Shown here in pieces: positions 33,386 to 42,457 of a DNA stretch of 46,384 nt. The notes beneath the pieces are model-generated. The model was not told the DNA's origin. It saw nothing but the letters and a program-made list of their open reading frames with translations, and ran no database searches. The position numbers were made by a program, and so were the translations under genes. The stretch comes from Bradyrhizobium uaiense (GTDB lineage Bacteria > Pseudomonadota > Alphaproteobacteria > Rhizobiales > Xanthobacteraceae): positions 1 to 46,384 of the forward strand of contig NZ_VKHP01000042.1 in the NCBI RefSeq assembly GCF_010811875.1, in the 5' to 3' direction. The stretch's first letter is position 1. Every line of letters starts with the position of its first letter.

Positions 33386-34470
33386 CAGTACACCAGCTCG
33401 TCGTCGGCGCGGTTCTTGGTCAGGGTGATCTCGCCGCGGGCGGCGAGGTCCTTGGCGAGGTTGACCAGCAGCGCCTGCGCCTCGTCGACGTCGCGCAACC
33501 GCACCGGGCCCATCGCGGCCATGTCGTCCATCAGCATCTTGCCGGCGCGCGACGACATGTTGCCGAGGAAGAAGCTGCGCACCTCCTCGTTGGCGCTCTT
33601 CAGCGCGACGCCGAGCTTGTCCTTGTCGATGTTGCGCATCAGGGTCTGGGCCGAGGCGGAATCGAGCTTGATCAGGTCGTCGAAGGTGAACATCAGCGCC
33701 TTGATGCGCTCGGCGGATTCGCGGTTTTCCTCTTCCAGCGAGGTGATGAAGCGGGTCTCGGTCTGGCGGTCGAAATTGTTGAAGATCTCGGCCATCACCT
33801 CATGGGCGTCGCGGCGGCGGGTCTGCGACAGGTTCGACATGAACTCGGTGCGCAGCGTCTGCTCGACGCGCTCGATGACTTCCTTCTGCACCGCCTCCAT
33901 CCGCAGCATGCGGCCGACCACGTCGAGTGCGATGTCCTCGGGCAGGATCGCGAGCACGCGCGCGGCGTGCTCCGGCTTCAGTTTCGACAGCACCACGGCG
34001 ATGGTCTGCGGGTACTCGTTCTTGAGGTAGTTGGCGAGCACCTCTTCCTGCACGTTGGAGAGCTTCTCCCACATGTTGCGGCCGGCGGGGCCGCGGATCT
34101 CGTCCATGATGCCGGTGACGCGCTCGGCCGGCAAATATTGCTGCAGCAGCCGTTCGGTGGCGTCGAAATTGCCCATCAGCGCGCCGGACGCCGACATCCG
34201 CGAGACGAATTCCAGCATCAGGTCCTCGACCACGTCGGCCTCGACGGTGCCGAGCGTCGACATATGGACCGACAGCTCGCGGACTTCCTCGTCGTCGAGC
34301 ATCGACCAGATCTTGCCGCCATATTGCTCGCCGAGTGCGAGCATCAGGATCGCCGCGCGCTTCGGGCCGGGCAGCGGCTTGCCCTTGGGGCGGGCACTTT
34401 GCCGGTTCGCCAGCGTCGAGAGGACGGTGGCGATGTCGTTGGCGTTGGTGGTCTGGGGTACGGCGGCCAT
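33385..34470 (-). CDS. fliG: Flagellar motor switch protein FliG
   Basis: A 361-aa rotor protein with the three FliG domains: N-terminal ([20 protein letters not shown]), middle ([20 protein letters not shown] with the EHPQ-like element and [18 protein letters not shown]), and C-terminal ([20 protein letters not shown], then [20 protein letters not shown] and the charged torque helix [20 protein letters not shown]). It is encoded between fliF and fliH. Confidence 0.97.
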   Translation of the reverse strand: MAAVPQTTNANDIATVLSTLANRQSARPKGKPLPGPKRAAILMLALGEQYGGKIWSMLDDEEVRELSVHMSTLGTVEADVVEDLMLEFVSRMSASGALMGNFDATERLLQQYLPAERVTGIMDEIRGPAGRNMWEKLSNVQEEVLANYLKNEYPQTIAVVLSKLKPEHAARVLAILPEDIALDVVGRMLRMEAVQKEVIERVEQTLRTEFMSNLSQTRRRDAHEVMAEIFNNFDRQTETRFITSLEEENRESAERIKALMFTFDDLIKLDSASAQTLMRNIDKDKLGVALKSANEEVRSFFLGNMSSRAGKMLMDDMAAMGPVRLRDVDEAQALLVNLAKDLAARGEITLTKNRADDELVY

Positions 34471-34471
34471 G

Positions 34472-36100
34472 TCAGTTCTCTACCGGCTCGCTCAGCCATT
34501 GACGGACGATGGAGACGGTTTCGTTCGGATTGCGCTCGGCGAGCTCGCCGACCCGGTGCACGGCCTGGGCGTGGACCTGGCCCTGGATCTGGGCGACGTC
34601 GATCAATTGCGCCGCGCCGTTGCCGCTCGGGATCAGCGCCTGGCCGGGCGTGCCGGCGCTCTCGGCATGGGCTTCGGCGAGCGCCGGCAGGCCGGCGCCG
34701 GCCAGCGCCGGGATGACGTCGGCCGCAACGATGCGCTTGACCAGCGGGCGGACCACCATGAACAACACGACCAGGCCGAGCATCATCATGACGCCGAGCT
34801 CGATGACATACATCACGTCATCCTTGGTGAATTGCAGCATGCCGAGCAGGCCGGTGGGCTCGGTGATGGGCTGTGCGGTCGGCGGTTCGGCGAAGCGGAG
34901 GTTGACGACCTCGACCTGGTCGCCGCGCTTCTGGTCGAACCCGATCGCGGAGCGGACCAAGGCGGCGATGCGGTCGAGCTGCTCCTTGGTGCGGTCCTGG
35001 TAGACCATCTCGCCTTTTTCGTTCTTGGAATAGGCGCCGTCGACCAGCACCGCGACCGAGATGCGGTTGACGCGGCCGGCCTCGGTCACCTCGGTCTTGG
35101 TGGTGCGGGAAATCTCGTAATTGTTGGTTTCCTCGCTCTTCTTGCTCTGGTCGCGGGCGCGGGCGGCGTTGTCCTGGTTCTGGTTACCCGGCAGCTCGTT
35201 GTTGACGGTGACCTGGCCGGAATTGTCGGCGGTGAGGCTGGATTCCTCGCGGGTCTGGGTCGAGCGCAGCACCCGGCCCTCGGGGTCGAACTTGTCCGAG
35301 GTCTGGGTAATCTTGTTGTAGTCGAAGTCGGCGGAGAGCTGGACGCGGGCGCGGCCGGCGCCGACCACCGAGGAGACGATGTCCTCGACCTGCTTGCGCA
35401 TCCGCTTCTCGAAGGCGGCGCGGCGCTCGTCGCCGACCGCGGCATCGGCGTCGGACTGGGCGCCGTCGGCGAGCAGCTGGCCCGCCTCGTCGACGATCGA
35501 GACCCGCTGCGGCTTCAGCCCGTTGACCGCGGAGGCGACGACGTGGCGGATCGCGCGGATCTGCTGCGGCTCCAGCGTGCCGCGCACCCTGAGCACGATC
35601 GAGGCCGATGGCTCCGGCGTCTCGCGCGAGAACAGCGGCTTTTCCGGCAGCACGAGGTGGACGCGCGCGGCCTGGACGCGGTCGATGGCGCGGATGGTAC
35701 GGGCGAGTTCGCCCTCCAGCGCCCGCAAGTGATTGATGTTCTGGACGAAGCTCGTGGTGCCGAGCGCGTCCGATTTGTCGAAGATCTCGTAGCCGACGCC
35801 GCCGCCCTTGGGCATGCCGCCCTCGGCGAGCTTCATCCGAAGCCGCGTCACCTTGTCCTTCGGCACCATGATCGCGGCGCCGTCGCTGCGCAGCTCGAAC
35901 GGGATCGCCTGGCGCTCCAGCTCCTTGATAATGGCCGAGGAATCCTCGGTCGACAGCTCGGTGAAGAGGGTGGTCATCTGCGGCGTGGTGACGCGCATGA
36001 TGACGAAGGCGAAGAAACCAATCAGGGCTGCGGTGACCGCAACCATGGCCGCAAGGCGGGCCGCACCAAGACCTCTCAGGAAAGCAACCAGACTTTGCAC
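34472..36100 (-). CDS. fliF: Flagellar MS-ring protein FliF
   Basis: A 542-aa inner-membrane ring protein that carries the rotor. An N-terminal membrane helix (residues about 15-38), a YscJ/FliF domain ([55 protein letters not shown]), the FliF C domain with its acidic/polar variable region, a second helix ([19 protein letters not shown]) and a FliG-binding tail ([11 protein letters not shown]) are all seen. A GTG at 36100 with GGGGG six bases upstream is preferred to the TTG at 36103. CtrA-like sites lie about 75-90 bases upstream. Confidence 0.96.
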   Translation of the reverse strand: MQSLVAFLRGLGAARLAAMVAVTAALIGFFAFVIMRVTTPQMTTLFTELSTEDSSAIIKELERQAIPFELRSDGAAIMVPKDKVTRLRMKLAEGGMPKGGGVGYEIFDKSDALGTTSFVQNINHLRALEGELARTIRAIDRVQAARVHLVLPEKPLFSRETPEPSASIVLRVRGTLEPQQIRAIRHVVASAVNGLKPQRVSIVDEAGQLLADGAQSDADAAVGDERRAAFEKRMRKQVEDIVSSVVGAGRARVQLSADFDYNKITQTSDKFDPEGRVLRSTQTREESSLTADNSGQVTVNNELPGNQNQDNAARARDQSKKSEETNNYEISRTTKTEVTEAGRVNRISVAVLVDGAYSKNEKGEMVYQDRTKEQLDRIAALVRSAIGFDQKRGDQVEVVNLRFAEPPTAQPITEPTGLLGMLQFTKDDVMYVIELGVMMMLGLVVLFMVVRPLVKRIVAADVIPALAGAGLPALAEAHAESAGTPGQALIPSGNGAAQLIDVAQIQGQVHAQAVHRVGELAERNPNETVSIVRQWLSEPVEN

Positions 36101-36171
36101 CAACGGCCCCCAGGGATTCGGCCCACACGGGTCCGACTGGGCAAATATTGCCTAGGGTATGGTTTCCATAT

Positions 36172-36188
36172 GGTTAACGAAGGTTAAG
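36172..36188 (-). promoter_or_regulatory. CtrA-like binding site upstream of fliF
   Basis: Read on the minus strand the site is TTAACC-TTCG-TTAACCAT, that is TTAA-N6-TTAA with an exact TTAACCAT, a known form of the alphaproteobacterial CtrA motif. The standard form is TTAA-N7-TTAA, so the spacing is one base short. It stands about 72-88 bases before the fliF start. CtrA control is inferred. Confidence 0.5.
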
Positions 36189-36215
36189 AACCGCGGCAAA
36201 AACGCGGACATGAAA

Positions 36216-36246
36216 AAAACCGGCTTCGCAAAGCGAGGCCGGTTTT
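36216..36246 (-). terminator. Rho-independent terminator after sciP
   Basis: AAAACCGGC-T-TCGC pairs with GCGA-G-GCCGGTTTT around an AAA loop. On the minus strand seven T follow, so it should end the sciP transcript 28 bases past the stop and separate it from the fliF promoter. Confidence 0.85.
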
Positions 36247-36273
36247 CTTCAAATGCACCTTTTCAGGCGAAAC

Positions 36274-36549
36274 TTACTGCCGGTACTGCTGGATACGTGT
36301 GGTGCGCAGTCCGGCCAGACCATGCTGGTCGATCGAGAACTGCCAGGAAAGGAATTCATCGACGGTCAACGTGTAGCGGCTGCAGGCCTCCTCGAGGGAG
36401 AGCAGGCCGCCGCGAACCGCAGCGACAACTTCGGCCTTGCGGCGGATGACCCACCGTTTGGTACCGGGGGCCGGCAAATCCGCAATCGTTAACGGGCTGC
36501 CGTCAGGCCCGATGACGTATTTCACCCTCGGGCGATGGGGTTCTGTCAT
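36274..36549 (-). CDS. sciP: DUF1153 protein, SciP-type CtrA inhibitor
   Basis: A 91-aa protein with the SciP/DUF1153 pattern: RPRVKYVIGPDGSPLTIADL, then LPAPGTKRWVIRRKAEVVAA with the helix-turn-helix core, GGLLSLEEACSRYTLTVDEF and LSWQFSIDQHGLAGLRTTRI. In Caulobacter SciP binds CtrA and blocks its transcription activation, restricting flagellar and other CtrA-dependent genes in the cell cycle. Here it lies directly upstream of the flagellar block. A CtrA-like site 59 bases upstream of its ATG suggests a feedback loop. WQFSID differs from the WQRxID I expect in relatives. Confidence 0.9.
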   Translation of the reverse strand: MTEPHRPRVKYVIGPDGSPLTIADLPAPGTKRWVIRRKAEVVAAVRGGLLSLEEACSRYTLTVDEFLSWQFSIDQHGLAGLRTTRIQQYRQ

Positions 36550-36607
36550 GGCGTACTCACAAACTCTCAACCACTGAACTCGCGAGAGGTAACCTACGCC
36601 CACCGGT

Positions 36608-36622
36608 TTAAAATTTGCCTAA
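36608..36622 (-). promoter_or_regulatory. CtrA-like site upstream of sciP
   Basis: On the minus strand TTAG-GCAAATT-TTAA matches TTAA-N7-TTAA with one substitution. It is 59-73 bases before the sciP start. Caulobacter sciP is CtrA-activated, which fits, but binding here is an inference. Confidence 0.5.
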
Positions 36623-36748
36623 GCCCAAGCGTTCAATACGAATCTCGTTGGAACGGCCGGGAACAGCGGGCCGGCGAGGGACCGAATTGCCCGCTCGGGT
36701 GGCCGTAGCAGCTGGTTGTTGGCCTCTCGTCGGGTAGCGGAGCAAGCG

Positions 36749-36918
36749 GTACCCCTCTCCCTAACCCTCCCCCGCAAGGGGGGAGGGAACCCTGCCGATG
36801 GTGCGTCCCTCACATCCTTTCGCGCAATTCTGACGCGCAATGCATCGACGCAATGTGAGGTGGGCACAGCCATCAGGCTCCCTCCCCCCTTGCGGGGGAG
36901 GGTCGGGGAGAGGGGTAA
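36749..36918. repeat. 170-bp inverted-repeat element
   Basis: Arms at 36749-36787 and 36880-36918 are nearly complementary (ACCCCTCTCCC at one end, GGGAGAGGGGT at the other), and each also contains its own CCCCCGCAAGGGGGG-type hairpin. The middle has a GCGCAAT/ATTGCGC-like core. It fills most of the 580-bp gap between sciP and the hydrolase gene and is the longest member of its family in the window. No gene is seen around it. Confidence 0.78.
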
Positions 36919-37131
36919 GCCCCGGGCGAGATGATCAATTTGAGGCTGGCCCGAGCAACACAGTTGCACACACCACGAAACCAATGCCATCGCTCAGCCT
37001 CTTTCCGTTCACCGATCCTTGATCGTCACTTCGGCACCGCGCGTAACCAAGCGCGGTTGCGTGCGTAGGAGAGGGTGTCCGCTCACCGCACGTGCGCGCG
37101 CTTCTCCAATCCCTCGCTCCGAGCCTTGATC

Positions 37132-37911
37132 ATGATGATGAACAGACGCACTTTCTCGACCGCCTTGCTGGCCGGCGCTGCGGCGTCACTGGTGTCCTCG
37201 CGCGGCATGGCCGCAACCACGCCGCCGGTGAAGGCGCGCAATGTCGTGCTGGTGCATGGCCTGTTCGCCGACGGCTCCTGCTGGTCCGAGGTCATTCCGC
37301 GCCTGCAGGCGGCCGGGCTCAATGTGACGGCCGTGCAAAATCCGCTGACCACGCTGCCGGATGCGGTCGCCTCGGCGCAGCGTGTGCTCGATCGTCAGGA
37401 CGGTCCGACCGTGCTGGTCGGCCATTCCTTCTCCGGAATGATCGTCACCGAGGCCGGCGTGCATCCGAATGTTTCGGCGCTGGTCTATGTCGCCGCGCGC
37501 GCACCCGATGCTGATGAAGACTACACCGCGCTGGCGAAAACCTATCCGACGCCGCCGGCGAGCGCCGGCATCGTGTTCGATGGCGACGAAGGCCGGTTGA
37601 GCGAAGCGGCGTTCCTGCGCGACTTCGCCGGCGACCTGCCGGCAGCGAAGGCAAAGGTGCTCTATGCGGTGCAGCAGCCGTTCCACAAGCAACTGCTCAC
37701 CGGCAGGACCAGCCACGCGGCCTGGCGCAGCAAGCCGAGCTACTACGCCGTCTCGACCGAGGACCGCACCATCAATCCGGATCTCGAGCGCTTCATGGCG
37801 AAGCGGATGGGCGCTACCACGGTCGAGGTGAAGGCCAGCCATCTCGCGCTGATCTCGCAGCCCGAGCCGATCGCGCGGCTGATCCTCGATGCAGCGGGAC
37901 GGCCTGAGTAA
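37132..37911 (+). CDS. Tat-exported alpha/beta hydrolase
   Basis: A 259-aa hydrolase. A twin-arginine leader (NRRTFSTALLAGAAASLVSS) predicts export to the periplasm. The alpha/beta fold starts with NVVLVHGLFADGSCW (oxyanion region), the nucleophile elbow is GHSFSG with S99, and the catalytic histidine lies in KASHLALISQPE. It resembles the small esterase/hydroxynitrile-lyase-like group. Three ATGs in a row (37132-37140) leave the exact start open by two residues. The gene is convergent with opgC. Substrate unknown. Confidence 0.88.
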   Translation: MMMNRRTFSTALLAGAAASLVSSRGMAATTPPVKARNVVLVHGLFADGSCWSEVIPRLQAAGLNVTAVQNPLTTLPDAVASAQRVLDRQDGPTVLVGHSFSGMIVTEAGVHPNVSALVYVAARAPDADEDYTALAKTYPTPPASAGIVFDGDEGRLSEAAFLRDFAGDLPAAKAKVLYAVQQPFHKQLLTGRTSHAAWRSKPSYYAVSTEDRTINPDLERFMAKRMGATTVEVKASHLALISQPEPIARLILDAAGRPE

Positions 37912-37966
37912 GCGTCGGCTTCTCCGTGCGTCGCTAACGCAACGGCCGCGGAATCTCCGCCACGAT

Positions 37967-39187
37967 TCAAACTTTCATCAAGGGCGGTACGTCGATCGCG
38001 TAGGAACGACTGTCAGCCGTGGCGCAAGCGCGGCCCTGCCTGTCTCGATCGACTGCGTCCGCCGCGGGCTTGCGCCTGGTGCTGAGCGCGTTCAAGAGCG
38101 CCGCAACGACGATCATCATCAAGATGCCGGCAAGGCTGAGCGCGATCTGCGTCGAGATCCGGTTCGATATGTCAAACAGATCAAATTGACTGACGAGCAC
38201 CAGCAGAACGCCGAGGCAATAGATCGGCAGCGAATTCTCGCCGCAACACCGCGCACCGCGCAGCAGCGGCGCCGACAACCCCCGCCAGCCCTTGGGAACG
38301 AGCCACGACGCGACGACCGCTAGAGCCAGAAAATGCAGCAGCCGCAACGGGCTCAGATTCGATTTGTCCAATGGAAAGACGTGATCGGCCCAGGTCTGCG
38401 GCATCAGCGGGATGGCATGGCCGAGCGCAAGGGCCAGGCCGAACGCCAGATAGAGAGCGGCAAGAACCAGAACGGCGCGCGATGTCACCCATCGCCGGAT
38501 CTTTTCACCTTCGATCACGTACCATGCACCCAGCACGACCAGAACCTGCCATGCCAGCGGATTGAAGAACCAGACGCCCTCGGGCCAGGCAGGAACGCGC
38601 AAGCCGAAGAGGTGCACCAGCGCATAGAGCAACAACGAAAGGCCGAGCGTCAGGCTTGGTGCTCGCAGCAGCAGCCACAGCAGCGGTGCGAACAGCACGT
38701 GACAGATCACAAAGACCGGCAAGACGTCGGTGTTGACGGGGCGATATTGCATGATCGCGGCGTGCGCAAGCGTCGCGCCGGGACGTTCGAACAGAACCCG
38801 CGTATTGCTTTCATCGGCAAGGTCCTTGCCGGCGACGTAGATGAGGACGGCGCAAGCGAGCGTAAGCAGGAGGAACGCGGCATAGATGTCCCATCCCCGC
38901 CGCAGCGAGCGGCCGATCATGCCCTTCCAGCCGTCACGCTGACGCGTCCTGCCGTAGGCCAGCGCGCAGGTCACGCCCGAGACGAACATGAATATTTCGG
39001 CGGCGTCGCAGAAGCCGTAGTTGCGCAGTGTCAGCCAGCTTCCGACGTTATTGGGAATGTGGTCGAGAAAGATCCACCATAATGCGATCCCGCGGCAGAC
39101 GTCGATGCGCGGGTCGCGACCGGTCGACCTGAACTGCGGCGGAGTTTCACCGATCAATCGCTTCGAGGTGTGGGTTCGATCATGCAT
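37967..39187 (-). CDS. opgC: OpgC-type periplasmic glucan succinyltransferase
   Basis: A 406-aa inner-membrane protein with about ten helices. The start RDPRIDVCRGIALWWIFLDHIPNNVGSW carries the conserved RxDxxRG and D-H motif of OpgC, followed by AEIFMFVSGVTCALAYGR. OpgC adds succinyl groups to osmoregulated periplasmic glucans; in Bradyrhizobium the glucans are cyclic beta-1,3/1,6 and help in hypo-osmotic adaptation and symbiosis. The ATG at 39187 is clear. No glucan synthase (ndvB-like) gene is next to it. Confidence 0.92.
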   Translation of the reverse strand: MHDRTHTSKRLIGETPPQFRSTGRDPRIDVCRGIALWWIFLDHIPNNVGSWLTLRNYGFCDAAEIFMFVSGVTCALAYGRTRQRDGWKGMIGRSLRRGWDIYAAFLLLTLACAVLIYVAGKDLADESNTRVLFERPGATLAHAAIMQYRPVNTDVLPVFVICHVLFAPLLWLLLRAPSLTLGLSLLLYALVHLFGLRVPAWPEGVWFFNPLAWQVLVVLGAWYVIEGEKIRRWVTSRAVLVLAALYLAFGLALALGHAIPLMPQTWADHVFPLDKSNLSPLRLLHFLALAVVASWLVPKGWRGLSAPLLRGARCCGENSLPIYCLGVLLVLVSQFDLFDISNRISTQIALSLAGILMMIVVAALLNALSTRRKPAADAVDRDRQGRACATADSRSYAIDVPPLMKV

Positions 39188-39307
39188 CTGTCGATCTGTC
39201 CGGCGTGCGCGAACTCAAGGGCCAAAGGCCCATGAGATGCCCGGATGCTCCGAGGCGCGCGCGTGCCGGACTAGCCTCCGGCCAACCGATGGGATTGTGC
39301 GCTCCGG

Positions 39308-39487
39308 CTACCCGAGGGTGGGCGGCGCTTCCGCCGGCCAACCGCAATCACGGGGCCCGGAAGGATCGCCGTCTTGCGGCGGCGCCTGCAAGACTTCGCC
39401 AATGATGGGTATCGAAAGCTGCTTTCGCATTTCGGCGAGGCGGGCACGACAGTATTCATGGTAAAGCATGTCGAATATGATGGACAT
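39308..39487 (-). CDS. 59-aa protein of unknown function
   Basis: MSIIFDMLYHEYCRARLAEM opens a short charged helical protein that continues RKQLSIPIIGEVLQAPPQD and ends in a Pro/Gly-rich tail. AAGG lies about 12 bases upstream of the ATG at 39487. The amphipathic N-terminal helix and codon use suggest a real gene. It is read in the same direction as opgC, 120 bases upstream of that gene. Function unknown. Confidence 0.55.
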   Translation of the reverse strand: MSIIFDMLYHEYCRARLAEMRKQLSIPIIGEVLQAPPQDGDPSGPRDCGWPAEAPPTLG

Positions 39488-40033
39488 GATCGAACGCCTT
39501 CTTGATCACTGAGGTTGAATTCCCACGTGACAGATTTCGACCATTTCAACCCGCGGCCAAAAGCCAATAGTGCCGCAGGCATTTATGTCCCACGAGTTCT
39601 GCTAGCGATTTGGCTGAGCAGCGAAATAAATTTGGTATCAGCAATCTTTCAAAGTAGCCTGCCCGCGGCTCTGTAAACTGGATCAACTGCGAACAGGGAC
39701 GTAAGGCTGATCTGCAATTGCATGCCGCATGGCATGTCCAATGAATCCGATTGCGGCAATTAGAGATAGTGCCGTCGCGACCAGCTCCTCTTAAGGGAGT
39801 AAATATAGCCGCGACTTTCGCGATCAGTGTAAACCTAATAATCTGACCGACGCGTGAACCAGTTCACATCAGCATCGATACAGGTGGATGAGACTAGCAG
39901 ATCGATAGCATGACTTCTTGGACATGCGCGCACGGATCGAGAGAAGACCGGTGCGTGAATTGCAAAATGCAGACATTTAATATGGTGTGCCGCAGCATTT
40001 CATTCTGATGTTCTGTGAAGGCTGGAGGTCCCG
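39488..40033. other. 546-bp gene-poor, AT-richer stretch
   Basis: Its base composition is visibly less GC-rich than the neighbours. It contains the promoters of the 59-aa gene (left) and the AraC gene (right), and a 33-codon frame on the minus strand at 39683-39784 that looks coding but lacks a normal start. No repeat or RNA gene was recognised. Confidence 0.5.
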
Positions 40034-41011
40034 ATGCATACGGACGCAGCCAATTTTGTATCTTATCGGTTTTCGACGCGCGATCTCCCGGAGCGTATTC
40101 GAATCCCCGCCTGGCGCGAGCACTTTGGGCGATGCGTGGTGCATGCCGATATCGAGCCTCTGTCGGATATTCCGCTCCAGGCCGATGCGTCCCTGCAGTC
40201 AGTCCAGGGCTTGCGTACGCTGGCGCTGAAGGGCACGTCGATGCGCTTCATGCGCCTGCAGGCGAACCTCGCCGATGGCGATGATTCCGTCGGCGTCATC
40301 TTCTGCGCTCCGGGCAGAAGCCAGTTATCGCAGCGTGGCCGGGACGTTGAGCTTCGCGCCGGCGATGCAATTGCGATTCTGCATTCGGAGCCCGCCAGCG
40401 TTACTTATGTCGATGGGTTGCAGTTCGGCCTGGCCGTGCCGCGCGAGGCGCTCGAGCTGCGTGTAGCGAACCTCGAAAGCCTGGTCATGCGGCCGATCGG
40501 GCACCGCACGGAAGCATTCCGGCTGTTCTCTGTGTATCTGAGGTCGATCCTCAAGGCGAGAGCACTGACCGCTCCAAGGCTTCGTCATACGGTCGTGACC
40601 CACATCCATGATCTCGTTGCGCTTGCACTCGGCGAGTGCCCTGCCTTGGGTGAGAGCAGCGCGAGCGCCGTCGTGGCCGCACGTCACGACGCAGCACTCG
40701 ACTACATCACCATCCACTTTCAGGATCCGGGGCTCAGCGTTCAGACGGTCGCACGGTGCCAGGGCATCTCGCCTCGCTATCTGCAGCGCCTGATGGCGTC
40801 ATCGGGAACATCGTTCACCGAGCGATTGAACGAGTTGCGTCTCCAGCGGGCGCTCAAGCTGCTGACCGAGTCTCACGCCGGCCGTCAGCGGATTTCCGAT
40901 ATCGCGCTGGCGGTCGGCTTCTCGGATGTTTCGCATTTCAACCGCTTGTTCCGAACTCGCTTCGGTGATTCTCCGCGCGGCGTTCGGCTCGCCCGAAAGG
41001 AGGCTGACTGA
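40034..41011 (+). CDS. AraC-family transcriptional regulator
   Basis: A 325-aa regulator. The C-terminal AraC HTH pair spans residues about 225-320 (ALDYITIHFQDPGLSVQTVA, CQGISPRYLQRLMASSG with TSFTERLNELRLQRAL, then ISDIALAVGFSDVSHFNRLF and RTRFGDSPRGVR). The N-terminal 200 residues match the cupin-like AraC_binding_2 type with no recognisable ligand. The ATG at 40034 follows GGAGG at 40024-40028. It lies in a gene-poor stretch between opgC and flgD, so the target cannot be inferred. Confidence 0.92.
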   Translation: MHTDAANFVSYRFSTRDLPERIRIPAWREHFGRCVVHADIEPLSDIPLQADASLQSVQGLRTLALKGTSMRFMRLQANLADGDDSVGVIFCAPGRSQLSQRGRDVELRAGDAIAILHSEPASVTYVDGLQFGLAVPREALELRVANLESLVMRPIGHRTEAFRLFSVYLRSILKARALTAPRLRHTVVTHIHDLVALALGECPALGESSASAVVAARHDAALDYITIHFQDPGLSVQTVARCQGISPRYLQRLMASSGTSFTERLNELRLQRALKLLTESHAGRQRISDIALAVGFSDVSHFNRLFRTRFGDSPRGVRLARKEAD

Positions 41012-41724
41012 GCTGCGCCGCCTCGATCGAAACGTGCGCAATGCGATGGCGCGCGCAGCAAGCGGTTGCGTAGCGCAGGCTGGTGCCGGCCGCGCCGGTT
41101 GCGCGGAGGGCAATGATCGGTCGCATCGATCCCGCTGCGAGTCGTCCAATGATCCGGCTGCGTGCTTATTCGCCGACGGCCGGCGGCAGCCGCTCCTGGA
41201 GCGCTGCGATCTCGAGCATGACGGTGATGGCGATGGTCCTGAGGCGAGCGTTCTCGGCCATCGTCTCGGCGAGCTGCGGGTGAGTGGCCGCCGCATGTTG
41301 TGGAGAGTTCTGGGCGGGTTTGGGCGATGGAGGGCGGTGCAGGTTCACTGGCGGGCTCTTGCCGGTCGTAATGGCGCGCGGCATCGGCTGCCGCGAAGGT
41401 TCAAGGTGGAATCTCGGGTTAAAGTGCGGAGCAGAAGATAGCGCCCGCTAGCTTACAGCCAGCTTACATGTCGCAGTTTATTTCTGGATGTGTCTGGCGA
41501 TGTCGATTTCGGAAGGTCCCCCAGGGCGAGGCGGGCGCTCTCGTGCAAACACGAGCCCTGGCACGACCCGGTCCGGGAACGCCCTCGGTTACCCAATCGC
41601 GCACCGGCACAACCACAAATCGTCATTGTTGTGCTTTTGCAGGGACGACGCTTGGAGGGAGCGCGGCCTGTGCTTGGCTATCCGGGTGGCGAAGGTGTGC
41701 GATCTGTCGAGCCGGCGGCGTAAC
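41012..41724. other. 713-bp stretch without a firm gene
   Basis: Apart from one doubtful 72-codon frame (41166-41384, minus) I see no gene. A short direct repeat AGCTTACA occurs twice near 41452-41468. It forms the right part of the non-flagellar insert between the two flagellar blocks. Confidence 0.45.
41166..41384 (-). CDS. Possible 72-aa hypothetical protein
   Basis: MPRAITTGKSPPVNLHRPPS is followed by a proline-rich stretch and a helical segment (AENARLRTIAITVMLEIAAL). An ATG at 41384 is present, but the ribosome binding site is weak. It may be real, since the second half looks like a designed amphipathic helix, but it could be chance. Confidence 0.35.
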   Translation of the reverse strand: MPRAITTGKSPPVNLHRPPSPKPAQNSPQHAAATHPQLAETMAENARLRTIAITVMLEIAALQERLPPAVGE

Positions 41725-42447
41725 TTAGCTGCTGCTGCCGCTGGTCGCGCCGCGCACCACGCGCTTGATCTTGTCGGTGGTGTAGGTCTGGCCGCCGATC
41801 GAGAGCAGCGGCGGGGAGGCGGTGAGGTCGACGGAGTCGACGACGCCCTGAATCTCGGTCGAGATGGCGAGGTCGTTGCCCTTGGAATCCTTGCCGGTGG
41901 CGGTCAGCGTGTAGGTGCCGGCCGGCCATTGCGTGCCATCATTGCCCTTGCCGTCCCAGACGAAGCTGGCGTTGCCCTGCTTCAGGTTGAAATTGCCGGA
42001 ATAGGCGGTCTGGCCGGTCGCGCTCGTGATCGTGATGGTGGCGCTGGTGGCTTGCGGAGACACCAGATTCCAGGTCGCAGACTTGTTGAACTGGGTCTTG
42101 CTGCCGTCGACGGCCACGGTGTTGCCGACATAGACCAGCGCCTGGGTCGACTGCGCGCTCTTCTCGATTGCGATCAACTGCTTCAGCTGATCGTTCGATT
42201 TCAGCTGCTGCTCAACGCCGGCGAACTGCACGAGCTGCTGGGTGAACTGGTTGGTGTCGAGCGGGTCGAGCGGGTTCTGGTGCTGCAACTGTGTGGTCAA
42301 GAGCGTCAGGAAGGTCTGGAAATTGTCGGCGATGCCCTGCGACGAGGTCGTCATGCCGGTGCCGCTGCTGCCGCTCCCGGAGCTCGTTCCGCTGCTGGTG
42401 CCCGGTGCTGAGACGACGGGCGTCGGCATGGTTGCATCGACTGCCAT
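41725..42447 (-). CDS. flgD: Flagellar hook capping protein FlgD
   Basis: A 240-aa scaffold for hook assembly. The N-terminal FlgD signature reads FLTLLTTQLQHQNPLDPLDT (residues about 44-63) followed by NQFTQQLVQFAGVEQQLKSN. The C-terminal half holds the Tudor-like and FnIII-like domains (FVWDGKGNDGTQWPAGTYTL). Residues 10-35 are Ser/Gly-rich and disordered. The ATG at 42447 has AAGGAG upstream and lies ten bases from the fliK stop, the usual fliK-flgD pairing. Confidence 0.95.
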   Translation of the reverse strand: MAVDATMPTPVVSAPGTSSGTSSGSGSSGTGMTTSSQGIADNFQTFLTLLTTQLQHQNPLDPLDTNQFTQQLVQFAGVEQQLKSNDQLKQLIAIEKSAQSTQALVYVGNTVAVDGSKTQFNKSATWNLVSPQATSATITITSATGQTAYSGNFNLKQGNASFVWDGKGNDGTQWPAGTYTLTATGKDSKGNDLAISTEIQGVVDSVDLTASPPLLSIGGQTYTTDKIKRVVRGATSGSSS

Positions 42448-42457
42448 GGTGAACTCC

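Noticed and set aside
36103..36105. TTG as the fliF start
   Set aside because: The ribosome binding site would be only three bases away; the next codon, GTG at 36100, has better spacing and fits known FliF N-termini.
39271..39582. A 103-codon minus-strand frame near the opgC start
   Set aside because: Its translation is arginine/serine-rich and overlaps in another frame the more convincing 59-aa ORF at 39308-39487.
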